In this document: piece after piece, positions 53,293-60,698 of the stretch
Layout: each line of letters begins with the position of its first letter
Position numbering within the stretch: the stretch's first letter is position 1
Assembly: GCA_902784435.1 (NCBI GenBank)
Contig: CACZUR010000020.1
Span: 1-64,000 of the forward strand
Source: an uncultured Bacteroidia bacterium
Lineage (GTDB): Bacteria; Bacteroidota; Bacteroidia; Bacteroidales; UBA932
Direction of reading: 5' to 3'
Length of the DNA: 64,000 nt
Notes under the pieces: generated by a model
What the model saw: the letters and a program-made list of their open reading frames with translations, nothing else
Told to the model about the DNA's origin: nothing
Databases searched by the model: none
Position numbers and translations under genes: made by a program

Positions 53293-54494
53293 AGCATTTC
53301 GTATTCCAAAGCCGCCCAGATGAGCGGGCCCATACCCTTGGGATCATTCGAGCGTATGGGTTCGTGAATGTAATAGTCGTAGTCTCCCCTGCGGTTGCCC
53401 TTGCCCCCCAGACCGGCCACTTCACAGCACTGGTCCAGGTTCACCAGGCCGTCCTTGTCGGTGCGGACGAAGGTCTTCAGCAAGGATTCATAGGCATGGA
53501 CGGCCCCTTCCTGGTTGCCCAGGATGCCCAGCCGGCAGCCCTTGAGCCAGGCGTACACGAACATGGCGCTGCAGGTGGCCTCCAGGTAATTGCCTTCTGC
53601 GTAGGGCCGGTCCAGCACTTGGAACCACATGCCCGTCTGCTGGTCGGCATACACCTGGATGGAATCGATGACGGTGCCCAGCAGCTGGATCAGGGCATCG
53701 GCGTATTCGCTCACGGGAAGGATTTCAATCACGTCGGCGAGGGCCATCGCATACCAGCCCATGGCACGGCCCCAGGCGTGGTCGCTCTGGCCGGTCTCCG
53801 CGTTGCACCAGAACATGCTGCGGGAGGAGTCCCAGGCATGGCGCAGCAGGCCGGTTTCCGGGTCCAGGGTGTGTTCGTACACCAGCTGGAACTGCAGCAC
53901 GATGTCGGCATAATTGCGGGCGCGCTCCAGGCTGTCCGTCACATAACGGCGGGTATATTCCGCATAGAAAGGCTGGCCCATGTACAGGCCGTCCAGCCAC
54001 ATCTGCTCCGGATACACGGCCTTGTGCCAGAAACCGCCTTCCGGGGTGCGGGGCTGGTCCAGCAGCTGGCTGTAAAGCGTATCCATGGCCGTTTTGTACT
54101 TCTCTTTTCCGGTGATGTCGTACAGTTGGAACAGCGTACGGCCGGGGCACACATGGTCCAGGGAGAAGTTGGATTTCTTGTACTTGTAAATGGTGCCGGT
54201 ACTGTCGATGATGGCGTCATACCAGGCATCCACGTAGCTCAGGACAGATTCCCGGTCAAGCCGGGAATGACGGGTGTCATGGCCGGCCTGACCGGCCATC
54301 TGCCAGACATCCAGCAGGGCCTTGAGTTCCAGGCCGGTGGTGTAGTTCCACTTGAGCTTGCCTTCCTGGCCGTCTATGTAGCTGGCCTCGGGGCAGCGGG
54401 CCATCTCGCTGCGCACCACCTGTAAAGACAGCGGGGCCTTGGCCGTGCAGGCGGTCAAGGCTAACGCGCAAAGTATGAATAATTTCCGCATCAT
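53289..54494 (-). CDS. Unsaturated glucuronyl/galacturonyl hydrolase GH105
   Basis: The 401-residue protein is an export-signal lipoprotein (FILCALALTA, then Cys). The alpha6/alpha6-barrel blocks are present: DHVCPGRTLFQLYDITGKE, GGFWHKAVYPEQMWLDGLYM with the catalytic Asp, SDHAWGRAMGWYAMALADV, and the RRGDYDYYIHEPIRSNDPKG ending. It removes the unsaturated uronic acid left by pectate lyase, giving DKI for KduI. At residues about 65-82 (AGQAGHDTRHSRLDRESV) a palindrome-encoded segment is inserted. Start 54491 or 54494; overlaps the CE12-CE8 gene by 4 nt. Confidence 0.92.
   Translation of the reverse strand: MMRKLFILCALALTACTAKAPLSLQVVRSEMARCPEASYIDGQEGKLKWNYTTGLELKALLDVWQMAGQAGHDTRHSRLDRESVLSYVDAWYDAIIDSTGTIYKYKKSNFSLDHVCPGRTLFQLYDITGKEKYKTAMDTLYSQLLDQPRTPEGGFWHKAVYPEQMWLDGLYMGQPFYAEYTRRYVTDSLERARNYADIVLQFQLVYEHTLDPETGLLRHAWDSSRSMFWCNAETGQSDHAWGRAMGWYAMALADVIEILPVSEYADALIQLLGTVIDSIQVYADQQTGMWFQVLDRPYAEGNYLEATCSAMFVYAWLKGCRLGILGNQEGAVHAYESLLKTFVRTDKDGLVNLDQCCEVAGLGGKGNRRGDYDYYIHEPIRSNDPKGMGPLIWAALEYEML
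54248..54299. repeat. Coding palindrome pair inside the GH105 gene
   Basis: ATTCCCGG/CCGGGAAT (54248-54255, 54261-54268) and ATGGCCGG/CCGGCCAT (54279-54286, 54292-54299) are adjacent hairpins in the same order and spacing as the pair in uxaA. The second hairpin is the same except for the loop. Confidence 0.9.
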
Positions 54495-56152
54495 TTATTG
54501 TTATAGGGATCCCAGACAATGCCATCCTGCTCTTGGAACATCACTTTCTGGAAAGTGTATTCCTTCAGGTCTTTTGCCTTAAGCTGGTGCGCCCACTTTA
54601 CGCGGGGGCCCTGCGCTCCGGGACCGGTATTGCCGTATTCGGCATAATAGGAATTCTTCTTGGTATCGGGCTTACCCTCCTTCTCCCAGTCGTGCCAGCC
54701 TTCGGGGAGGATGTGCTTTCCCAGTTCGCAGCCGATGAACACCGTCTTGGCATAGGCGCCCCAGGGGCGGCCCAGGTAGCACTTGTCGATTCCCTCGTCG
54801 GCCGTCAACTTGCAGTTCACAAAGACATAGCCGTACTTCTGCCCCTGCAGGGTGCTGGCGGCCGTCACATAGCTGTTTTTCTTGCTGTGGATGGTACAGC
54901 CCTCGAAATAGGCGATGCTGGTGCCGAAGATAAAGTCCGTAGTACCCTCTATGTAGCAGTCTTTGAAATAGTTGCGCTTAATGCCCCCGAACTTGCCATA
55001 GCGGCCGTAAGTATAGAGGGTATCCTGGTTGCCGATAAAGCGGCAGCGGTTGAAAAAGAGGAAATCCCCGTCCGTGAACACGGCCACGGCCTGGCCGATC
55101 TCCTTGCCTTCGCCGGAAGTATTCTCGAAGGTGATGTCCTCGAAGGTGATGTAGCTGGCGTGGATGTAGATGGAAGCGCTGCCGGAAGTGCCCATGGGGA
55201 AATCCCGGCCGGGCCACATCTTCTTGGCATACTTGTCAAAGGTAAAGATGGTTTCCGCTGCGCACTCCCCTTTGAAATGCACGCGGAACTTGGTGTGGGG
55301 GATGCTGATTCCCTCCTTGTAAACGCCTTTTCGCACCAGTACGTCGGTAATTTCCTGGTGGCTGTAGTCCGGAATGGCATTCACGGCCTCCTGTACGGTC
55401 ATATAGTCCCCGTGGCCGTCGGCCGACACCACAATATGATAATACTGCAGGTGCTGCGCGAGTTCCGGAAGCTGCTGCTTCACCAGGCCGCACACCATTT
55501 CCGTCACCTTGCGGGCGCCGGCGGGCACCAGATGGGTGTTGTCGTCCTTGCCGGTGGAAATCATGAAATAGGCCTTGGAGGCCTCGTCGCCCAGACCCTC
55601 GATCCAGTCCAGGGTGGGGGTGGTCATATCCAGCAGGGTAACGTTCTTTTCCGCCGCCACGGCCTTCATGGCTGCAGGATAGTCCGTGTGGCAATTGCGG
55701 TCCAGTTTCCCCTGCTTGAACCACCTTCTTGCGATGGGGGTAAGCAGCACGGGCGTACCGCCTTTTTCGCGTACCCCGTCAATGAACGTGCGCAGGTTGT
55801 CCTGATAGGCGCCCCAGGGGGCGGCATAGCGCGCGGGGTCGTCGGCCTTGGCATCGTTGTGACCGAACTGGATGAACACATAGTCGCCGGGCTTCACGGC
55901 CTGGTACACCTTGTCCCACAGTCCCAGGTCTATGAAACTCTTGGTGCTGCGCCCGTTCTGGGCATAATTGATCACCTGCACCTGGGCGGGATCCAGGAAA
56001 TTCTGGAACATCATGCCCCAGCCCCTTTCGGCGCCGGCCTTGGGAAGGTCCTTTTCGGCCATGGTGCTGTCCCCCATCAGGTGGACGGTGGTAAAAGAGG
56101 ACAGGCCCAACCACAGAAGAGCCGCGGCGGCCGCCACAACGAACTTTTTCAT
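54491..56152 (-). CDS. Bifunctional CE12-CE8 pectin acetylesterase/methylesterase
   Basis: The 553-residue protein has a signal peptide (MKKFVVAAAAALLWLGLSSF) and two catalytic domains. The N-terminal SGNH domain of CE12 type (about 22-230) shows GDSTMAEKDLP, NGRSTKSFID, FGHNDAKADDP and DNTHLVPAGA. The C-terminal CE8 pectin methylesterase (about 238-553) shows SADGHGDYMTVQEAVNAIPD, GNQDTLYTYG, GTTDFIFGTS and YLGRPWGAYA. It could remove both acetyl and methyl groups from pectin before GH28 and PL1 act. ATGA overlaps on both sides place it tightly between GH28 and GH105. Confidence 0.92.
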   Translation of the reverse strand: MKKFVVAAAAALLWLGLSSFTTVHLMGDSTMAEKDLPKAGAERGWGMMFQNFLDPAQVQVINYAQNGRSTKSFIDLGLWDKVYQAVKPGDYVFIQFGHNDAKADDPARYAAPWGAYQDNLRTFIDGVREKGGTPVLLTPIARRWFKQGKLDRNCHTDYPAAMKAVAAEKNVTLLDMTTPTLDWIEGLGDEASKAYFMISTGKDDNTHLVPAGARKVTEMVCGLVKQQLPELAQHLQYYHIVVSADGHGDYMTVQEAVNAIPDYSHQEITDVLVRKGVYKEGISIPHTKFRVHFKGECAAETIFTFDKYAKKMWPGRDFPMGTSGSASIYIHASYITFEDITFENTSGEGKEIGQAVAVFTDGDFLFFNRCRFIGNQDTLYTYGRYGKFGGIKRNYFKDCYIEGTTDFIFGTSIAYFEGCTIHSKKNSYVTAASTLQGQKYGYVFVNCKLTADEGIDKCYLGRPWGAYAKTVFIGCELGKHILPEGWHDWEKEGKPDTKKNSYYAEYGNTGPGAQGPRVKWAHQLKAKDLKEYTFQKVMFQEQDGIVWDPYNNK

Positions 56153-57696
56153 AAGGTTTCTCCGTTAACGGTTACATGGTCGAACACCACCTCGCCGGCA
56201 TTGTGCACCTCCACGCCCTTGCGGGCCGTAAATACGCTGTTGTGGAAGTCCAGGCCGGTTACCGGAAGCTCAGGCAGGCCATTGATGTAAATGGCCTGCT
56301 TGGCACCGGAACACACAATATGATCGAAATGGATGTCTCTGAATTCAGGGGTGGTCTCGTCCACCGGCGGCAGGTTGACCGAAGACTCCTGGGCCGAAGA
56401 TGCCCCCGCGGTCGCTGATAAGAAGGCCGATGCTCCCTTGGGGGCATCTTTGGCCCCTTTCTCCGGAGCTTTCTCCGTAGCGGAGACGCCGGCATAGTAG
56501 AGGTTGAAGGTGACGGCTTCGGCCACGATGTCTTTCATATAGATGTCCTTGCACCAGATGTCCTTTACCAGGCCGCCGCGGCCGCGGGTGCTCTTGAAGC
56601 GCAGGCCCACGTCGGTGCCCAGGAACCGGCAGCCTTCCACCAGGATGTTCTCTACGCCGCCGCTCATCTCGGAGCCCACCACAAAGCCGCCGTGGCCGTG
56701 ATACACCACGCAGTCTTTGATGATGAGGTTGCGGCATTTGCGGGCGTGCCGGCGGCCGTCAGCGTCTTTTCCGCTCTTGATGCAGATGGCGTCGTCGCCC
56801 ACGTCGAAGCTGGCGCCCACCACGACGACATTCTCACAAGCCTCGATGTCGATGCCGTCGCCGTTGGTGGAATAGTGCGGGTTGCGCACGACGACATCTC
56901 TGATAATCACGTTCTTGCACCATAACGGATGCAGGTTCCATGCGGGCGAATCCTGGAAGGTGACCCCTTCCAGCAGTACGTTTTCGCACTCCCGGAGGGA
57001 GACCAGCACGGGACGCAGGAACGTCTTGATTTCGGCCTCATCCAAGGCCGGGTCCGGGAAATTGAGCGAGCCGGCGGTCAGGCGGGCCTTCTTGTAGCCC
57101 TCGTCGGGGTACCAGACGCTGCCGTCATCGGCCAGCACACCGCCTTTGGCCAGCTGTTTCCAGGTATCGTCCCCCACCTTGCGGCGCTTGAGCTCCCTCC
57201 AGGGATGACCCCCGCCGTCGATGGTGCCCTTGCCGGTGATGGCAATGTCAGTAGCGCCCTCGGCATGGATGGGAGAAAGGCAGCGGCGCACGTCCATTCC
57301 CTCGAAATTGGTGTCGATGATGGGGTACAGGTCCTGGTCGGACGAGAATACGATGACGGCGTTGTCGCTCAGGTGCAGTTCCGTGTGGCTCTGCAGGGCA
57401 ATAGGCCCGGTAAGCCAGATGCCGTCCGGCACCACAAGCTTTCCGCCGCCGTACTTCTGCAGGGCCTGGAATGCCTTTTCAAAAGCTTCCGTACAGAGGG
57501 TTACGCCGTCGCCCACCGCACCGAAATCCGACAGGGTTACGGTATAGGCGGGAATAGAGGGTTCCGCCACAACGGGCATGTCGAAGGGAAGATCCTTGTA
57601 TAGGTTTTGCAAACGTTTGTCTTCCTCCTGGCAGGAAAACGCGAAGAATAGCGTTAACGCTATGAAAATCAGGCGATTGCGCAAAAGTATGTTCAT
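56149..57696 (-). CDS. GH28 polygalacturonase lipoprotein
   Basis: The 515-residue protein starts at 57696 with a lipoprotein signal (LIFIALTLFFAFS, then CQEED). An ATG 18 codons upstream would lie in the promoter. The GH28 helix has the FGAVGDGVTLCTEAF start, TNGDGIDIEACENV, VGDDAICIKSG with the Asp pair, GHGGFVVGSEMSGG with the His, and RFKSTRGRGG with Arg-x-Lys. It hydrolyses homogalacturonan to saturated galacturonate for the uxa pathway. A palindrome-encoded Ala/Ser-rich insert lies at residues about 414-435. First gene of the seven-gene susCD operon, with a LacI-type operator in the promoter and another in the coding sequence. Confidence 0.92.
   Translation of the reverse strand: MNILLRNRLIFIALTLFFAFSCQEEDKRLQNLYKDLPFDMPVVAEPSIPAYTVTLSDFGAVGDGVTLCTEAFEKAFQALQKYGGGKLVVPDGIWLTGPIALQSHTELHLSDNAVIVFSSDQDLYPIIDTNFEGMDVRRCLSPIHAEGATDIAITGKGTIDGGGHPWRELKRRKVGDDTWKQLAKGGVLADDGSVWYPDEGYKKARLTAGSLNFPDPALDEAEIKTFLRPVLVSLRECENVLLEGVTFQDSPAWNLHPLWCKNVIIRDVVVRNPHYSTNGDGIDIEACENVVVVGASFDVGDDAICIKSGKDADGRRHARKCRNLIIKDCVVYHGHGGFVVGSEMSGGVENILVEGCRFLGTDVGLRFKSTRGRGGLVKDIWCKDIYMKDIVAEAVTFNLYYAGVSATEKAPEKGAKDAPKGASAFLSATAGASSAQESSVNLPPVDETTPEFRDIHFDHIVCSGAKQAIYINGLPELPVTGLDFHNSVFTARKGVEVHNAGEVVFDHVTVNGETL
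56392..56455. repeat. Coding palindrome inside the GH28 gene
   Basis: Arms 56392-56407 and 56440-56455 (GGCCGAAGATGCCCCC and its inverse, one mismatch) enclose the 28-bp block 56410-56437. That block is found inverted in the MFS gene at 37145-37172 (27 of 28 bases). Confidence 0.9.
57610..57619. promoter_or_regulatory. LacI-type operator within the GH28 coding sequence
   Basis: CAAACGTTTG lies 77-86 nt inside the GH28 gene. It is the same 10-bp palindrome as at 57738, 57820 and 31945 and could serve as an auxiliary site for looping or as a roadblock. Confidence 0.5.
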
Positions 57697-57717
57697 TCGT
57701 TTCAGTGCTAGCAACAG

Positions 57718-57747
57718 CAAAGGTAAGCAAAATAATCCAAACGTTTG
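57718..57747 (-). promoter_or_regulatory. GH28/susCD operon promoter with operator
   Basis: The minus strand has TACCTTTG (57725-57718), 21 nt before the GH28 start codon. CAAACGTTTG at 57738-57747 covers the -33 region. A classical TTTG was not found at the exact -33 spacing. Confidence 0.7.
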
Positions 57748-57805
57748 CATTTTTTTCGAAAAACTTGCAGTTTTCCTTCATTTTTCAAGAAAACCTGCAA
57801 AGTTT

Positions 57806-57837
57806 TTTGGAGTTTTGTACAAACGTTTGTATATTTG
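57806..57837 (+). promoter_or_regulatory. Promoter and operator of the LacI-family regulator
   Basis: TTTG (57806-57809), 20 nt, TATATTTG (57830-57837). The palindrome TACAAACGTTTGTA (57818-57831) fills the second half of the spacer and touches the -7 box, so a bound repressor would block RNA polymerase. The ATG follows 7 nt after the -7 box. Confidence 0.85.
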
Positions 57838-57844
57838 CGTTGCT

Positions 57845-58879
57845 ATGGTCACCATCACCGACATCGCCCGCGCGCTGGGCATCACTCCTTCTACTGTATC
57901 GCGCGCCCTTGCGGGCAGCCCGCGCGTAAAGGAAAAAACCCGTATCGCCGTGGAACGCAAGGCCTTGGAAATGGGTTATGAACGCAATGTGGTGGCAGCC
58001 AATCTCCGGAAAGGGCAGTCCCATATCGTGGGCATCATCGTCCCGCGCATCCACCGCGAATTCTTCTCCAACATCATCGGCGGCGCAGAGAGCGTCCTCA
58101 ACCAGGCCGGTTACAATGTCCTCATCTGCCAGACCATGGAAAGCAAGGATTCGGAAATCAAGGCCCTCAAGACCCTCCGGAACTACCGGGTGGCCGCCGT
58201 CCTCATTTCCCATGCCATCGGCAGCACGGACAGCCGGGACATCAAGGAAATCATCGGCAAGGACATCCCCATCATCCAGTTCGACCGCGTGTACCCGGAC
58301 CTTCCCGGCGCCAAGGTGGTGGGTGCCAACTGCGACGGCGCCTACTTTGCCACCAAGCACCTGATCCAGCAGGGGTACAAGCGCATCGGCACGCTGGCGG
58401 GCTATATGAGTTCACTGGCTTTCGTAGAGCGCCTGGCGGGTTACCGGCTGGCCCTGGAAAGCGCCGGACTCCCCTATGACAACTCGCTGGTCTTTTACGA
58501 TACCCTGGTGCGGGACCAAGGCTACGAAGCCGCCAAGAAAGCCCTTGCATCAGGTTGTGACGCCCTTTTCAGCGCAGGGGCATTCTCGGCCCTGGGCGCC
58601 GTGGACTACCTGAAGGAGGCCGGCGTGCGCATTCCGGAAGATTTTGGCATCGTGTGCACCTCCAACGAAGGCTTCACGTCCCTCATGACCCCTTCCCTGA
58701 GCACCCTGGAGCAGCATCCCTTCGAGATGGGCCAGGCCGCTGCCAAGGCTTTCCTGGAGAACCGCGCAGACACGCAGGTCATCCCCATGGAGCTCCATAT
58801 CAGACAGTCTTCCCAAAGAATCCAACAGGAGGAATTCTCGTGCAATCATCTTTTAAACAATAACCAATGGCAAAAGTAG
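57845..58879 (+). CDS. LacI-family repressor, probable regulator of the pectin locus
   Basis: The 344-residue protein starts at 57845; upstream starts would run through the promoter. The N-terminal HTH is TITDIARALGITPSTVSRAL, then the hinge VVAANLRKGQSHIVG, then a periplasmic-binding-like effector domain (about 60-335) with EFFSNIIGGAESVLNQAGYN and FETLRNYRV-like blocks. The operator in its own promoter implies autoregulation. Cotranscribed kdgK-kdgA suggests that KDG or a related keto-acid is the effector, by analogy with KdgR regulators. It overlaps kdgK by 13 nt. Confidence 0.92.
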   Translation: MVTITDIARALGITPSTVSRALAGSPRVKEKTRIAVERKALEMGYERNVVAANLRKGQSHIVGIIVPRIHREFFSNIIGGAESVLNQAGYNVLICQTMESKDSEIKALKTLRNYRVAAVLISHAIGSTDSRDIKEIIGKDIPIIQFDRVYPDLPGAKVVGANCDGAYFATKHLIQQGYKRIGTLAGYMSSLAFVERLAGYRLALESAGLPYDNSLVFYDTLVRDQGYEAAKKALASGCDALFSAGAFSALGAVDYLKEAGVRIPEDFGIVCTSNEGFTSLMTPSLSTLEQHPFEMGQAAAKAFLENRADTQVIPMELHIRQSSQRIQQEEFSCNHLLNNNQWQK

Positions 58880-59904
58880 TAACCTTCGGCGAAGTCATGC
58901 TTCGCCTTTCCACCCCCGGCTATCTGCGTTTTTCGCAGGCCCGCCAGTTTGACGCCACCTTCGGCGGCGGTGAAGCCAATGTAGCCGTTTCCCTGGCCAA
59001 CTATGGCATCGACGCCCATTTTGTCACCCGTCTTCCCAAGAACGACATTGCCGACATGTGCACCGCAGAGCTCAAAGGCTTCGGCGTGAACACGGACAGC
59101 ATCGTGTACGGCGGAGACCGCGTGGGCATCTATTACCTGGAAACCGGTGCCGTGGCCCGCGGATCCAAAGTGGTTTACGACCGTGCTCACAGCGCCATCT
59201 CGGAGATTCAGCCCGGCATGGTAGACTGGCATAAGGTATTGGAAGGCGCAGACTGGTTCCACTGGACCGGTATCACCCCCGCCCTGTCCCAGGGTGCGGC
59301 CGACGCCTGCCTGGAAGCCATCAAAGTGGCCAACGAGATGGGTGTGAAGGTCTCCTGTGACCTGAACTACCGCAAGAAACTGTGGAAATACGGCAAATCG
59401 GCCTCCGAGGTCATGCCCGCCCTGGTAGAAGGCTGCGACCTCATCCTGGGCAACGAGGAAGACGCCGAGAAAGAATTCGGCATCAAGCCCGAAGGCTTCG
59501 ACGCAGAAAAGACCGGCGGCGAGATTGACCAGAACATCTTCATCAGCGTGGGTCAGCAGCTCATGGCCCGCTTCCCCCGCTGCAAGAAAGTGGCCGTCAC
59601 CCTCCGTGGCTCCATCAACGCCAACCACAACACCTGGGGCGGCGTCCTGTACGACGGCAAAACCCTGTGGCAGAGCCGCCGCTACGACATCACCCACATC
59701 GTAGACCGCGTGGGCGGCGGAGACTCCTTCATGGGCGGCCTCCTGTACGGCCTGCTCACCTATCCCACGGACCAGGAAGCCATCGAATTCGCAGCGGCCG
59801 CTTCCTGCCTCAAGCACACCATCATCGGAGACTACAACCGTGTCACCGTGGCCGAAGTGGAAGGTCTCATGAAAGGCGGCGGCAGCGGCCGTGTTTCCCG
59901 TTAG
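58867..59904 (+). CDS. kdgK: 2-keto-3-deoxygluconate kinase
   Basis: The 345-residue protein is a PfkB/ribokinase-family kinase: VVTFGEVMLRLSTPGYLRFS, FGGGEANVAVSLANYG, VSCDLNYRKKLW, and the catalytic DRVGGGDSFMGGLLYGL. It phosphorylates KDG to 2-keto-3-deoxy-6-phosphogluconate in the cytoplasm, joining the uxa and kdu branches. Its start lies within the end of the repressor gene, and kdgA follows after 20 nt. Confidence 0.93.
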   Translation: MAKVVTFGEVMLRLSTPGYLRFSQARQFDATFGGGEANVAVSLANYGIDAHFVTRLPKNDIADMCTAELKGFGVNTDSIVYGGDRVGIYYLETGAVARGSKVVYDRAHSAISEIQPGMVDWHKVLEGADWFHWTGITPALSQGAADACLEAIKVANEMGVKVSCDLNYRKKLWKYGKSASEVMPALVEGCDLILGNEEDAEKEFGIKPEGFDAEKTGGEIDQNIFISVGQQLMARFPRCKKVAVTLRGSINANHNTWGGVLYDGKTLWQSRRYDITHIVDRVGGGDSFMGGLLYGLLTYPTDQEAIEFAAAASCLKHTIIGDYNRVTVAEVEGLMKGGGSGRVSR

Positions 59905-59924
59905 ATTGCATATATCGGAGCATT

Positions 59925-60587
59925 ATGGCAAAATTCAATAAAATAGATACCATCGGTATCATCCGTTCCACCGGTATCGTTCCGGTGTTCTACAACAAGG
60001 ACGTAGAACTGACCAAAAAGGTGGTGAAAGCCTGCTATGACGGCGGCATCCGCGCCTTCGAATTCACCAACCGCGGCGACGGCGCCAACGAGGTATTCAA
60101 GGAAGTGATGGCTTTCGTACGGGCCGAATGCCCGGAAATGGCCCTGGGCGCCGGCACCATCCTGGATGCCCCCACGGCCGCCCTGTACATCCAGATGGGC
60201 GCCGACTTCCTGGTAAGTCCCTGCTGCGTAGACGAGGTCATCACCCTGGCCAACCGCCGCGGCATCCCTTACAGCCCCGGCTGCGGAACCGTCACGGAGA
60301 TTGTCCACGCCCAGGAGCGCGGCTGCGACCTGGTCAAGGTGTTCCCCGCCGGCACTGTAGGCGGCCCCGCCTTCGTGAAGAATGTGCTGGCTCCCCTGCC
60401 CTGGGCCATGGTCATGTGCACCGGCGCGGTAGAGCCTACGGAGGAGAATCTGAAGGCCTGGGCCAAGAGCGGCGTCACCGCCGTGGGCATGGGCTCCAAA
60501 CTCTTCCCCAAAGACGTCATCGCTGCAGGTGACTGGGCTGCCATTTCGGCCCTCTGCGCCCAGTGCCTGACATGGTTTAAAAAATAA
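59925..60587 (+). CDS. kdgA: KDPG aldolase (2-keto-3-deoxy-6-phosphogluconate aldolase)
   Basis: The 220-residue protein is the class I aldolase KDPG/KHG family: RSTGIVPVFYNKDVELTKKV, the IRAFEFTNRGDGA block with the catalytic Glu, GAGTILDAPTA, and LVKVFPAGTVGG with the Schiff-base Lys. It splits KDPG to pyruvate and glyceraldehyde-3-phosphate, the last step of the pathway. It starts at the ATG at 59925 and ends just before a palindrome and a terminator. Confidence 0.95.
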   Translation: MAKFNKIDTIGIIRSTGIVPVFYNKDVELTKKVVKACYDGGIRAFEFTNRGDGANEVFKEVMAFVRAECPEMALGAGTILDAPTAALYIQMGADFLVSPCCVDEVITLANRRGIPYSPGCGTVTEIVHAQERGCDLVKVFPAGTVGGPAFVKNVLAPLPWAMVMCTGAVEPTEENLKAWAKSGVTAVGMGSKLFPKDVIAAGDWAAISALCAQCLTWFKK

Positions 60588-60596
60588 GCGTTTTTG

Positions 60597-60608
60597 TTAA
60601 GCGCTTAA
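60597..60608. promoter_or_regulatory. Perfect 12-bp palindrome after kdgA
   Basis: TTAAGCGCTTAA lies 10 nt past the kdgA stop. It differs from the CAAACGTTTG operators and could be another protein site or chance. Confidence 0.3.
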
Positions 60609-60624
60609 TTATCAATACATTACA

Positions 60625-60660
60625 CAAATTCCTCCCGGTCATTTTGCCGGGAGGAATTTG
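60625..60660. terminator. Bidirectional terminator between kdgA and the GH3 gene
   Basis: A perfect 14-bp stem (60625-60638 and 60647-60660) with an 8-nt loop separates two convergent genes. Each arm carries an AAATT/AATTT edge that gives a short U tract in both directions. Confidence 0.88.
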
Positions 60661-60698
60661 CATAATATGCTCGTTATCAAGGATTTACCGAAAACACC

